Source: Hevea brasiliensis (Eukaryota; Streptophyta; Magnoliopsida; Malpighiales; Euphorbiaceae). Taken from it: a stretch of DNA of 64,000 nucleotides. Every line of letters starts with the position of its first letter. Positions within the stretch are counted from its first letter, which is position 1. The position numbers were made by a program, and so were the translations under genes. The stretch covers positions 37,124,467 to 37,188,466 of the forward strand of contig NC_079494.1 in NCBI RefSeq assembly GCF_030052815.1, written 5' to 3'. Under the pieces are notes generated by a model. It was not told where the DNA came from. It did no database searches and worked only from the letters and a program-made list of their open reading frames with translations. Below are positions 21,961 through 34,082 of the stretch, in pieces.

Positions 21961-24900
21961 GCGAGAAGAGGCTGAGACTTTCGATGTTGTAGCTGGTACA
22001 TTTTCAATCTCTGATCAAGATGTATTTGTATTGTTTGATCCGGGTTCAACCCACTCGTATGTTAGTGCTAGCATAGTCAGTTCACTTGCTGTTCCGTATG
22101 TCAAAATGGGTTTTGAAGTGCTAGTAACTAGTCCATTAGGATAAGAGGTTCCGATCAACAGAATCTATAGAGACTGTCCTTTAGTGATCCAATGACATGT
22201 TTTTCTGTCAGATTTGATTGAAATGCCCTTCAGAGATTATGATATTATCTTGGGCATGGATTGGTTAGCCAGGCATCACACCATGATTGACTGTAGACTG
22301 AAGACAGTCACTTTTGGTCTCCCTTTGTACGGTGATGTGGTAATACATAGGGAGAGGCATTTACTGCCATCAAACATCATTTTGGCTGCACTAGCTAGAA
22401 GGATGATCAGAAAGGGGTGTGTAGCATACTTGGCACATGTGATAGACACTCAGGTGGGGAGTCCAATGCTAAGGGACATCCCTACGGTATGTGACTTTTC
22501 GGATGTGTTTCTTGATGAATTGCCAGGATTACCTCCAGAAAGACAAGTGCAGTTTGATATTGATATTATGCCTAGTGTGGACCCAATCTCCATAATACCA
22601 TATAGAATGGCACCTGCAGAATTGAAAGAGTTGAAAGTGCAATTGCAAGAGTTGCTTGATAAAGGCTTTATCTGTCTTAGTGTGTCACCTTGGGGAGCGC
22701 CAGTGTTGTTTGTTAAGAAGAAAGATGGCACTCTTCGCTTATGTATTGATTATCGGCAGTTGAATAAGGTGACAATAAAGAATAGATATCCATCGTCCCG
22801 CATTGATGACTTATTTGATCAGTTGAGGGATGCAGCTGTGTTTTCCAAAATTGACTTGAGATCAGGTTATTATTAGCTGAAAGTACAAAAGCAGAGTATT
22901 CCTAAAGCTACCTTTAGAACCCGTTATGGCCATTATGAGTTCTTAGTCATGCCATTCGGGTTAACCAATGCTCTGGCTGCTTTTATGAATCTGATGAATA
23001 CTATCTTTAGACCATACCTCTATCAGTTTGTGGTGGTATTCATAGATGATATATTAGTCTATTTGAGGAGTGCAGAAGAGCATGATAGACATTTGCGGAT
23101 TATACTGCAGACTTTGAGGGAGAAACAGCTATACGCCAAATTATCAAAGTGTGAATTTTGGCTGAAGAAAATATCTTTCCTAGGGCATGTAGTATCGGTA
23201 GAGTGTATCAAGGTAGATCCAAGTAAGATAGAAGTTGTCCTTAATTGGAGGCCACCTAGGAATATCACAGAGATTCACAGTTTTCTGGCTTTAGCTACAT
23301 ACTACCGTTGATTTGTGAAGGGATTCTCCATGTTGGCATCTCCATTTACCAAGCTACTTTGAAAAGATGTGAAATTTCAGTGGACGGATAAATGCCAGCA
23401 AAGTTTTGATGAATTGAAGAGGTGTTTGACTGAGGCTCCAGTCTTGACTTTACCTACTCTGGGTAAAGAATATACAGTTTATAGTGATGCTTCTCACAAT
23501 GGGTTAGGCTGTGTATTGATGCAAGATCGAAATGTCATTGACTATGCATCACGCCAGCTGAAGCTGCATGAGAGGAACTATCTGACACATGACTCGGAGC
23601 TTGCAGCTATTGTGTTCGCTCTTAAGATCTAGAGACACTATTTGTATGGGGAGAAGTGTTACATCTACACAAATCATAAGAGTTTGAAGTATTTGGGCAC
23701 CTAGAAAGAGTTAAATTTGAGACAGAGGAGATGGTTAGAGTTGATAAAAGACTATGATTGTCTGATAGACTATTAGCCAAGGAAAGCTAATGCTGTGGCT
23801 GACGCCTTAAGTCGCAAGACTATGGCAAGTCTACGGGTTACTCCTTTGTCTATGGTACATGAGTTGAGATCATTACATGCCAGCTTAGAGATTAATGATG
23901 AAGGGAAGATAGCAGTTGCATGGCATGTACAGCCAATGTTGATTGATCAGATTAGAATGGTTGCTCAGAATGATGAAAGGTATCAGAAGCTGTTGGAAGA
24001 AGTCTGGCAGGGCAAGAAACCAAAATTCTCAATAAGAGATAATGGTTTACTGCTACACCAAGGTAGAATGTGTGTTCCTAATGATGTTGATTTGAGGCAG
24101 ATCATTTTGAAGGAAGCACATGAGTCTCCTTTTGCCATGCATCCTGGTGGTACAAAAATGTTTAGAGGGCTAAATGAGCACTACTGGTGGATGGATATGA
24201 AAAAAGATGTGGCAGAGTTTGTTTCCAAATGCCTAACTTGTCAGTAAGTAAAGGCAGAGCATCAAGTACTAGCTAGTTTGTTACATCCACTGCCAGTACC
24301 AGAATGGAAATAAGAGAGAATAATAATGGATTTTGTGATGGGACTTTCGAGGACACAGAAGAGTCATGATGCAGTATGGGTCATTGTTGACAGACTAACC
24401 AAGTCTTCTCATTTTTTGCCAGTTCGAATGGACTATAGTTTAGAAAGATTGGCCAAGTTGTACATTGATGAGATATTAAGACTGCATGCAGTGCCAGTAT
24501 CCATCGTATCAGACAGAGATCCTAGGTTCACTTTTAGATTCTAGGATAGTCTTCAAAGAGCCCTAGGAACTAGATTGAACTTTAGTACGGCATTCCACCC
24601 ACTCTGAGAGAGTAATTCAAATTTTGGAGGACATGCTACGGGCTTGTGTGATTGAATTTGAGGGCAGTTGGGACACACACTTGCCTTTAATTAAGTTTGC
24701 TTACAACAACAGCTATCAATCAAGCATTGGGATGCCTCCATATGAAGCTTTGTATGGAAGAAAGTGCAAAACTCCCCTGTGTTGGGATGAAGTAGGTGAA
24801 AGGAAGATGATTAGGCCTAAAATTGTTCAGCAGACTGAGGAGAATATTAGGTTGATCAAAGATCGACTCAAGGCTACATCAGACTGTCAGAAGTCCTACA

Positions 24901-25354
24901 TTGACTTAAAGAGAAGGCATATTAAGTATGCAGTGGGTGAGAAAGTATTCCTCAAGGTTTCCCCTTGGAAGAGAATTATGAGATTCGGCAAAAAGGAGAA
25001 ACTGAGTCCTCGTTTCATTGGGCCATATGAGATTCTGGAAAGAGTGGGTCATTTGGCATATCATTTGGCACTAACTCCAGAGTTAGAGAAGATACATAAT
25101 GTTTTCATGTGTCTATGTTGAGGAGGTATCGATCAGACCTATCTCATATACTACCGGTAGAAGAAATTGAAGTGAATCCAGACCTCACATATGAGGAAGA
25201 ACCCATAGAGATTCTGGCTTATGAGGTGAAGCAGCTACGGAACAAGTAGATAACGTTAGTAAAAGTGTTGTGGAATCATCATTCGGGCCAAGAAGCTACT
25301 TGGGAATGAGAAGAGGATATGAGGAGACTGCACCCACAGCTATTCAGAAATTGA
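21961..25354 (+). pseudogene. Element B pol: PR, RT, RNase H, integrase, chromodomain-like tail (broken)
   Basis: Protease FVLFDPGSTHSYV (about 22025), RT from about 22600 to 23330 ([21 protein letters not shown] near 23040), RNase H about 23400-23800 ([13 protein letters not shown]), integrase zinc finger (about 24130-24240, CLTCQ) and core from 24326 ([14 protein letters not shown]). The tail to 25354 resembles a chromodomain and would target insertion. Stops replace glutamine, tryptophan or arginine codons at about 22142, 22876, 23311, 23360, 23631, 23703 and others. A 14-bp deletion near 24600 removes part of the conserved integrase HPQTDGQSER block and shifts the frame. Not functional. 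Confidence 0.92.
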
Positions 25355-25386
25355 TACCAGGTAAAATTTCAAGACAAAATTTATTT

Positions 25387-25402
25387 TACGGGGTGGGAGA
25401 AT
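25387..25402 (+). promoter_or_regulatory. Element B polypurine tract
   Basis: acggggtgggagaat stands directly before the 3' LTR; two bases differ from the C tract. Confidence 0.8.
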
Positions 25403-27596
25403 TGTAACACTCCTATTTGCATAGCCTGGTATATTTCACTATTCCAGATACCAGATAATTAAGGGGATTAGAATCATATCTAAGACAACTAGATAAGCCT
25501 TAAACACAAATAATTAGTAATTGTCAAATGGTTAAGTATAAATAAGAAAAAACAGAACATAAGAAGTTAAATGAGCCGAGAGTCACAGCGATGGGTAACC
25601 TTCTCGGGAAGGATTGCGAAGTCAATTTGAACTCAAATTTCGAACCATAAAATATGACGTTGCAGTCCTTAGGACTATTGCGAATACAGTGGAGAAGAGA
25701 AAATCATGAAAAAAATTTGATAAGCCATTCAAATAATTAGGTTAGGGATCCAAAAGAAATATCGAATTATTTGCAAACCGGATCGAACCTGCGAGGGACA
25801 ATTTGGTCAATTGACCCTGAGAGCTGACTCCTGACCTAACTATCAAATAAAATCAAAGAAAAAAAATTTTCAGAACCGAGAATTAAATTAAAGAACTAAT
25901 GAAAAAATAAATTGAAAAAAAAAAGAAAAAGGAAATGACATCATGCATGACATCATGCATGATGCAATAAACATTATAATTAAAAATTAAATTTGGATTA
26001 GTTGTGGTCTTCCATAAGATTAAAAAAACATAAAAGAAAGAAAAAAAAAAAAACAAAAAGGTCCATCTTCTTCAAAGTTGCTGTCCTCCCTCTCTCAACT
26101 CTCCCTCTCCACAAAACTCCATTGAAGCTCATTGTTTGAGCTTGAAGAACCAAAAATTCCACCATAGAAAAGTTATCTACCATAGATAAAACTTATTTGG
26201 GCAACTAGAAAAGAAGGTCCAAGGGAAAGAAAGAAGAAAAAAATTAAAGGAAAGGAAGATTAAAATTCTGCATTCAAGGTTAGTGATTCAACTTGAAATT
26301 TTTAGTTTAATTAATGAATTTATAGCATAAAGAACTTAGAAATATGATTAAAATGAAATAAAAACAAGTGTGGAGGACTAGAAGTAAATTCGGTTAGCTA
26401 GGGTTTGCCATGCTAATGTATGAATTTGCTTGAATTAATAGTGTAAATAAACTTGTATGAGTGTGGAAGTGATGTTGATATGCTTTGATTTAGTTAAATG
26501 TAGCAATTAGTGTAGTTAGGGTTTTGGCACGTAGGGTTTAGAAGAAAAAAATATGAGAAATTATTAAATGATGTGTTTGACCTTGTTGGAGTTGAGAAAT
26601 GGTCATTTGTGACCAATTGAGGTATGTTGGAAGTGTTAGAGTTAGGTTTACATTCGGATTGGATGTGGGCAGTATGCAGGCAACATGACCAAGGTCCCTT
26701 TTAGGGACCAAAACTGAAAATTTACAAGCCCAATTGGTGTGAAGCCAATTGGGAATGAAACTAGACACAAAATTACACATTTTTCATTTGGGAATCATGC
26801 CCAAAAAGTGACTAAAACCTAGTGAACAAATTGACCAAATCCAGACTTAGGCAATCTGACTTGTACAAAAATGACCAAATGAACAACATTTGGCCATAAC
26901 TTGGGCTAGGAATGTCTAAATTACCTGAAATTTTACCAATGGAAATCTGAGATACAGACCTAAAACTTTCATGAAGAACACAAACCCAAATTATGCCCTT
27001 AACTAAGTCATTTAGCCACCCAAAGTTGGTGACCTAAAACTGCCAAAACCCAAATTTATGGGTTCTGGATAATTTCTCACATCTGGGTAAGTCTAATCCG
27101 GCAGCCATGATTCAAATGGCTATAATTTGAGCTACAAAACTCCAAATGGAGTGATTCAAAAAGGAGAATAAATTTAAGACAATAAGGAACAATTTCTATG
27201 AAGAAAACTTAGCCAAATTCTAACAGCAAAATGACCAATAGAACAGTGCAACATAAGACTCCAAAACTGAAAATTGCATATTTGCCTAAAAGACTTAAAA
27301 TTTGAGTAAACGACCAAAACCAACAAATATCAAAATGTGATATGTGGTGAAATTAGAATTCCTATACCTATTAAGCCTTAGAAAGTCAATAAATTGACTT
27401 GAATAGTGTCGTGAATAGTAACCCTGAAAAACAAATTTTAAAGAACGTCAAGTTTAGCACATTAAAACTTGGTAAAAGTGAATTTGAATTTATTTTTGGA
27501 TTTATGATGAGTTATGATACTGAAACACTGTGAAACTGTTTGTTTCAGTGGAAAAGAATACTGGGAAAGAACCCAAGGAATCGAGTCAAGGCCAAG

Positions 27597-27664
27597 AGGC
27601 GACTCGCTTAAGGTTTGTGTACAACATCAGAGGCGACTCGCTTAAGGTTTGTGCACAACATCAA
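27597..27664 (+). repeat. 34-bp tandem duplication in B 3' LTR
   Basis: aggcgactcgcttaaggttt plus the following 14 bases occur twice head to tail. The 5' LTR and element C have the unit once, so it arose after insertion or in the last replication round. Confidence 0.9.
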
Positions 27665-28149
27665 TATGCTTTAAAATTCATTTACAAAGTGCATGAAATG
27701 TGTATTATGTTTTTGCTTTGAATTGCTGAAAATTTATTTGTGTATGTTTGAAATGGAAATAAATGTTTAGTAAATTGTTAAGATAAGTTTTGAAACCACA
27801 GTGTCATGACCATATATTTGAATACCTCACTAGCATGACTAGTGGGGGAAATTAGTTTCAAATTTTGATACCTTCTCTAGCTGAAGTGTTGAGGTGTGTG
27901 CCAGTAGAAGAAGAAAAAGAATAGGTTCCCATATATTTGAGCTAGCTAGCCTTATGTTGTGACTTCTCCTTAGCCTCTTGCTATTGAGATTATATTTGTT
28001 TCGAATGACATGATACAACTGTGTATTTTTATGAAATTTTTTTTGAGACTTTTGCAATGAAATTGTTTGGATTAAAATCTTATAAATCATGTTTTGAATT
28101 TATATTTCATGTTCAGTTTAATTTTTGAATAAATATGATTTAAATTTCG

Positions 28150-28220
28150 TATAAAGATTATTTTAGTATGTTGTGCACCACTGAGTCCTAGTACTCAGCG
28201 ATGGCTATTATTGTTGTCGC
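28150..28220 (+). promoter_or_regulatory. Element B 3' LTR: TATA box and twin hairpins
   Basis: tataaag at 28150 lies 31 bases before stem 1 (ctgagt 28181-28186 with actcag 28193-28198). Stem 2 is gcgatggc (28198-28205) with gttgtcgc (28213-28220). A start site about 30 bases after the TATA box would put both hairpins at the RNA 5' end. An aataaa is at 28406. Confidence 0.55.
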
Positions 28221-28919
28221 AGATATTGAGACTAGAGGAGCAGCAGAGTGAGCTGCTGAGAATTGAGGAGCTACCTTCCTTGAAGTCTATCGGGTATATT
28301 TTATACCCTGATTGTAAAAACTATTTTGATATATGTAAATGTATGTAACTGTATGGACATGTAAAATTGGTTATGAACAGTTGTATAAAGTTGTATAAAG
28401 CTTATAATAAATTTTGGTTTGGATTTTTCCTAATGTATATTTTTGGAATGATGTATATAAATTATTTTGTCTTTAATGAAATATGAATGGAAATATTTTA
28501 TTTTAATTTGAATGAAATTAATTGGTAGTATTTTGATAATTGTTGAATTTTGGAAATTGAGAAATGATGTTGAAATTGGTTGGGATGGATGTTGAATTGA
28601 TGAAGTTGATGAGATAAGTCATTGGAAGTGTTTTTTACAGGTATTTGAAGAACTGTGTTCTCAAAATATAAACGGCACTCTGCCGAAATTTTTATAGAAT
28701 TTGCGGAAAAATAAAATGGAACAAAAATTTTAACTAGTTTTCAAACTCTAATTAAATATTTTAATACCTAGTAGAAAATGCTCACCACTTATGAAAGTAA
28801 AAAATTTATTTTAAAATCCCTTGTAGGGTACTTAATGAGTTATCGGTAGATGAAGTTCGGTAGTTCATTAGGTATTCTACGGGATCATGTTATGCCTCAC
28901 AGAGGGGTAAGGTGTGACA

Positions 28920-28924
28920 GCATT
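28920..28924. repeat. Target site duplication of element B (right)
   Basis: gcatt, identical to 17035-17039. Confidence 0.9.
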
Positions 28925-29485
28925 CCTGTTTAGTCATATGGAGATTTGTTACAAAATTCCCAAAAGACTCAGAAAGGGACTGAATGATCAAATCTGTCTG
29001 CAGTTGGAAATCCATGTTAAAGTCAAGATGTTCCAGCTGCTCAATTAGCCAAATCATCTTGTAGACATGATCCCCAACATTCTGTCCCCCAGACATCCTC
29101 ATGCCGAACAGCTGCCTAGATATCTCATACCTATCCTGCTATGCTCACCATATAACTCTTGTAGGTGAATGAGGATCTCACTCGCACTCTGCATGTTCTC
29201 ATGCTATTTCTGTAACTCATTACTCATGGGAGCAAGCCTGTAACACTTAGCTCTCATATCATACTCCTTCCACTTGTCCAAAGTTTCATGTTCCTCTTGG
29301 GTGGCCTCTGGAGGTAAGGGACCAGGAACATTTGAGTCTAAAACATATCCTATATGTTCAAGGTTCAGGACAAGTTTCAAATTTCTAAGCCAATCAGACA
29401 GATTAGGTCCTGTCAACCTATTATGATCAAGTATGCTTGCAAGGATATTGGATGGTGGTGGTTGTTCTATGCTCATTATTATCAA
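28925..29485 (-). pseudogene. Copia gag, N-terminal part
   Basis: On the minus strand from 29485: MSIEQPPPSNILASILDHNR followed by LTGPNLSDWLRNLKLVL, the usual start of a plant Copia gag (UBN2-type). QTDLIIQSLSESFGNFVTN follows near 28980. A stop or frame break falls near 29170-29200. The frame runs into the element B insertion at 28924 and resumes at 17039. The protein would form the virus-like particle; it is inactive here. Confidence 0.85.
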
Positions 29486-31112
29486 AAAATTAACTGCAGA
29501 AAATAACCAGATTAATTAGTAAATGTATCATGTAATTAACCAAAATGATTATGATCTTTTAATCAAATTAGTCGTCCCACTAACTTAGCGAATCCTACAC
29601 TTCCAAAGTAGAAAACAAAAATCCTAGTTGGATGGATTTCTAGTGGGTGATTGAATTCTTATAATTCTATTGATCATCCTCAGGTACATCCATTATTGGA
29701 ATTACAATAAACTATAAGTGAGCAACTCCTTGCCCATCACATCTCATATGAGGTTCAATTCTTTACCTAGCCCCTAATGCTTAAAATCTCAGGTACATCC
29801 ATTATTGACTTATCTTGCATTAGTTAAGTTGATCCCATTGAGCCAGTAATTATGCAAATAATTTTAATGTCCTCAGGTACATCCAATATTGGCCACCAAA
29901 CCATTTACATATTTACAACATCTCATGCTTAATAATTATTCTTAAGAAAATCTCTTAAATTAATTGCAACTTATGCAAGTATTTAAAATTTCTTAAAATA
30001 ATTGCCTCAATGGAGGGCTTATGTTATAATTACTTTAATTATAGCATTTCTAACTTAATCATTTGTTTGGAAGATTTTATGGTCATCCTAGTTACTATTA
30101 AGGTCCCACTTTGCACATTATCCATTTAACATGCATATGTCATATACTTGTATACATTCACATACATCTCATGCATTCATGGATAAACAGTAAATATGGT
30201 ATGATCATGGACTTTCTAAGGGATTCAATTCTGAGCCACCAAGAATTGAATCAGGGCATTCCTAGGTGCATTTCATTCATTCATTTTACAAGAGTTGCTG
30301 AAGGAGTACATAATCAACACTTGATCTTGAATTCCTCCCACTGGTCCCACCAATGCTCTTGACCTCCTTGATCTTCTTGCAATCCAATTACATAGTAATC
30401 CTTGGCATATCAAGGCGAATTTACAAGAACCAAATAAATGAAATTACAATCCAAAATTATTATAACCTTAATAATACATGCCCAAAATAAATTAAAATAA
30501 ATTAATTAATTTATAACCCAAAGAAAAACATAAAAGAAATAAATCCAATCACATTGGTCTTTTATAGTCCATGATCATCCATCATAGATATTACTATTTA
30601 ACAATTAAATAAAATATACATACTTAAATTAAATTGAATATCTTATATTCAACTTAAAAATCTAGATTTGAATATGATTCAAACAAATTTAAAAATTCAT
30701 ATTTGAATCACATTCAAATAACTTTAAAAAATCAGATTTGAATCATATTCAAACAACTTTTAAAATTCAGATTTGAATCACATTCAAACAACTTTGAAAA
30801 TTCAGATTTGAATATGATTGATACAACTTTAAAAATTCAGATTTGATCACAATTTAATTGTGTGATTAAAACTCTAATTAAACAATTTAATTAAACATAA
30901 AATGGACATAATTATGAGCATTATATCATACAACAATTGCACAAACATTGCCCAAACCATGCGCACCATAAGAAGTGCACAAACCATGCACACAAATGGA
31001 GTCTTCATCAAGCCGCCACCTTTATCATTGCAACCAGCAATGGATCTATCATCTCATGATCAAACCACACAATTAAATCATACAATAAACAATCTAAATG
31101 GCAAATATAGTG
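29486..31112 (-). other. Copia 5' leader, 1.6 kb, with internal repeats
   Basis: Between PBS and gag there is no convincing frame. Three spaced copies of ctcaggtacatccattattg occur at about 29678, 29787 and 29871 (the last with one change). An AT-rich tandem array of about 41 bp (cagatttgaatcacattcaa plus spacer), five copies, spans about 30655-30850. Confidence 0.7.
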
Positions 31113-31124
31113 GCTCTGATACCA
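31113..31124 (-). promoter_or_regulatory. Copia primer binding site
   Basis: The minus strand reads tggtatcagagc, the initiator Met tRNA complement, two bases after the 5' LTR. Confidence 0.92.
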
Positions 31125-31126
31125 AT

Positions 31127-33237
31127 TGAAGGAGCGAAAGCATGAAAAAACACAAGTTTATATCATTGAATTCAAAAATTTTCACCTAGGGTCACATGCA
31201 TCATGCAAGATTTATTTTTATCTATTTGATTTCAATGATAAACAACATATTAAAACTCTTTTAATATGTTTTTGGATCTGTATTTGCTATTTAAGATTTT
31301 AGAATTAATTAGATTAATTTTAAAACTCTAGATTAGATCAAGAACAAGTGCACTAACCTCTTGATGCACTACAGTGTGTTTGACACCTTTGGGATGCGTC
31401 TTTAGGACACCAGATGTTGTCCCTCTAGCTTATCCACACCAAGATCACCTATGACAGCCCTTGAACAGCTTCTAAAGCTTTTTCTATGAATTAGAAAATC
31501 AAGTTTTGCCTTTTGAGAGATTAGAGATGTAAACAGAACGCTAAAAATAATTTCTAGTATTTTTAATTCAAGAGATTGTTTACTAATCTCTTGGAATTGA
31601 TATGAGATGAAGAAGAAGAGAAGGGACAGGTCTCCAAGGTGGCAGCACAAAGAGAAAGGCAGCAGCTTGTTATCTTTTTCTTTTCATAACAACACTTATA
31701 TAGCTAGGTCACCACTTAAAACCCTTGCCACATGTCACCTTCTGATTGGCTCTAGGTTTAATTGACCCAATCACATTGTGCCAAGTGTCAAACCTAGATT
31801 TAATCTTTACTTTGATCATCTTACATGATTAAAAGACATTTGGCAAGCTTATGTGTAGTGCCATGTATCACCATCTCATGGTGCCACATGTCACCCTGTG
31901 AAATGACCAAAATGCCCCTGTGTCTTAATTTTGTGTTCTCAACCCAAAATAATTATTTTCTCTTCTTCTAATCAATTTATATCAAATATAAATTAATTAA
32001 TTAATCTTTATTAATTAATTTCTCATTAATTAAATTCATATTTAAACACTTTAAATATAAATTTAACTTATACTATACATCCAATAACCTAGATTTGGTT
32101 TCAAGCCATGCTATGAACTTTGCAATCTAATTGCAAACCAAATATATTTAATTAATCAATTAAACTCTTTAATTAATTAAATAAATCATATTTAATTTGG
32201 TGATTACTTGTTAATGTGTGTGACTTACTAGGCTCATCACTAATTGGCAATGAGATATGATATCAACTCTTAATATCATCAGAACTCTTTCTTACCATAA
32301 ATGATTTCTATAAACCATTTTGTGCACTTCATAGACCATGGTTAACACCTAGCATAGCATGCCATGGCCACCCAATCAGTAATAAGGTTTACCTTAAATG
32401 AACCTATAATCATATGTTAACATGCACTAGAATCTCTCTATTACAAAATACCAACTCAAGCTGGAGTCATGGTTTATGTCAAACCCCATTTGCTATGAAT
32501 ATTATGTTCTCTTTCAATTCCAGTTCTTGATTAAAAGATTTTCTCATCAGAAACTCTTTTATGATTAAATCTATCTATCCTGGCCAGGAACTTGAAACAT
32601 CAAGAACAATTAAATGAACATAGCATTTTATCCCTATTTACTTAGAGGAACAAATTACATCTTGATCAATACCTATCTCCATATATAACTAGTAAGAGCC
32701 AACACACGCCCATATACCCATACACAGCACAAGTATGAAAGCAGTATCAAACTCAAACCACCTATATACAAGATAACTGTGCTACCTCAGGTCTAAAGAT
32801 TATATGCACTAATATGATTTATGACAATACATTGATAAGAGTAAACTCCATGTGCTTGTCATAAGTGTCACTGGTTCAGCCTACTTATCATGTATAAGTG
32901 CCTATCATGCTTGTTATATGGCATGAGACTCACCATTCCATCTTATTTACATCCCATATAAATAACTTAGGAACAAACATGATTACAATCTTTCTGATAA
33001 GTCATGTCCTTATTGTGAATTATCCTCGATTGTGAACCTATTTATGATACTTTGTGCTAGAAATACTGTCACTCATATTCTTAACAACTTAAGAATAGAT
33101 TTTTTAACAAAATATCAATGGACCTCTTCTATTACACATAAATATATTATGTGAACGGAAAAGTGAAAATGCCTTTTATTAATAAAAGATGTACAAGATA
33201 CGTACTAAATGATATGCTCTAGGGCATACTACTAACA
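31127..33237 (-). repeat. Copia 5' LTR, 2.1 kb
   Basis: On the minus strand it begins tgttagtagtatgcccta at 33237 and ends tcgctccttca at 31127. It is AT-rich, with ttaattaattaa-type runs near 31990-32180, and has no coding frame. The first 240 bp match 13369-13611. Confidence 0.9.
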
Positions 33238-33455
33238 AAAGGTTTAATTTTTGAGCCATTTTAAAAGAAAATGTTTTATGCTTTGATGTAAATGCTAAAG
33301 CGTGATTGGTTATGAGTTGCTTGGATTTTGGTTCTTGGGAAATGAGAATACGCTCAACAGGTTTTTAGGCTTGCTACTGGTTCTGGCAGCCTTTAGCTGA
33401 CTCATTCCTAGCACTGGTAATGGCCCCTAGTTGGGACGCTATGGTTAGCATGCCC
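33238..33455. other. Unassigned flank between Copia and solo LTR F
   Basis: About 220 bp with no frame and no recognised repeat. It includes the left TSD of F, tgccc, at 33451-33455. With 36868-38227 it formed one stretch before F inserted. Confidence 0.6.
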
Positions 33456-34044
33456 TGTGACACCCCTTACCCGACTACAGTGTAGCCGAGCAAGTTATGC
33501 CACTCAGTGTGCCGGAGCACTCTATTTTATCTTAATTCATTTTTATCGTAGTTTTGAAAATAATTTGTGAAATATAATTCATTTATTGAAATTGTAATTT
33601 ATTTGAGGTTCGGAAAATTTTTAAAGAAAATCCGGCAGAGTACCGACTAAAAATGGAGAAAACCGTTCTTCGGAACCTGTGAAAAACACTTCCTATATTC
33701 TTATTCATTCATCTCAACTCCATTTATCAAAATCTCAATATTTTTCAGTTCACATTCATTTCTCAATCATTCATTTCATGTGATAATCATATATATATCA
33801 CAGATAAACATTCACTTTTTCATTTACAAACACAATTCTCATTATTTACATGAGCATCAAATTACATTTCATAAGTTCATTTACACATGAGAAAATAAGA
33901 TCAATTACAAAATACCAAAATGACACCTAGTGTCCTACCAATGCAATCAGAGCTTTGTGAGGTGACACGGACACTATGCAGAACTGTAGGATGGACTTAC
34001 CCAATCTGTGGTCTACTGGCTCTCGATCAGTATCTTCAGTACCT

Positions 34045-34082
34045 ACGCGTTGCAAAAGTGACGCGCTAAGCATAAAGCTTAG
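34045..34082 (-). promoter_or_regulatory. Twin hairpins in LTR F
   Basis: On the minus strand, after gcacca: stem 1 ctaagc / gcttag, stem 2 gcgcgt / acgcgt. The sequences differ from those of B, C and E but the pairing and position are kept. Confidence 0.6.

Larger units (their letters stand above)
17040..28919 (+). mobile_element. Element B: full-length Tekay/Del-type chromovirus, decayed
   Basis: An 11.9-kb element with two LTRs of about 3.5 kb, initiator-Met PBS, one gag-pol frame and a PPT, flanked by gcatt duplications inside the Copia gag. Nearly all of gag-pol stays in one frame, but it carries many TAG/TAA/TGA codons where C keeps CAG, CAA, TGG or CGA, a C-to-T/G-to-A decay typical of old methylated plant repeats. 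The first LTR base pair is also changed (TG to TA at 17040). Confidence 0.95.
25403..28919 (+). repeat. Element B 3' LTR, 3.52 kb
   Basis: It starts tgtaacactcct and ends ggtgtgaca before gcatt. It parallels the 5' LTR throughout. Differences include a 34-bp tandem duplication (27597-27664), a shortened palindrome near 26873 and a loss of bases near 25445. Confidence 0.95.
13369..33237 (-). mobile_element. Ty1/Copia element, interrupted by element B
   Basis: Read on the minus strand: 5' LTR 33237-31127, PBS, a 1.6-kb leader, gag (split by element B), protease, integrase, RT and RNase H in the Copia order, PPT, and the first 243 bp of the 3' LTR before element A. LTRs start tgttagtagtatgcccta. 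Without B the element would be about 8 kb up to the cut 3' LTR. RNase H motifs resemble the Tork group, tentatively. The coding region has several stops and changed catalytic residues. Confidence 0.9.

Noticed and set aside
31980..32190. Dense taattaattaa tracts as matrix attachment site or origin
   Set aside because: They are simply AT-rich parts of the Copia LTR; no further evidence.
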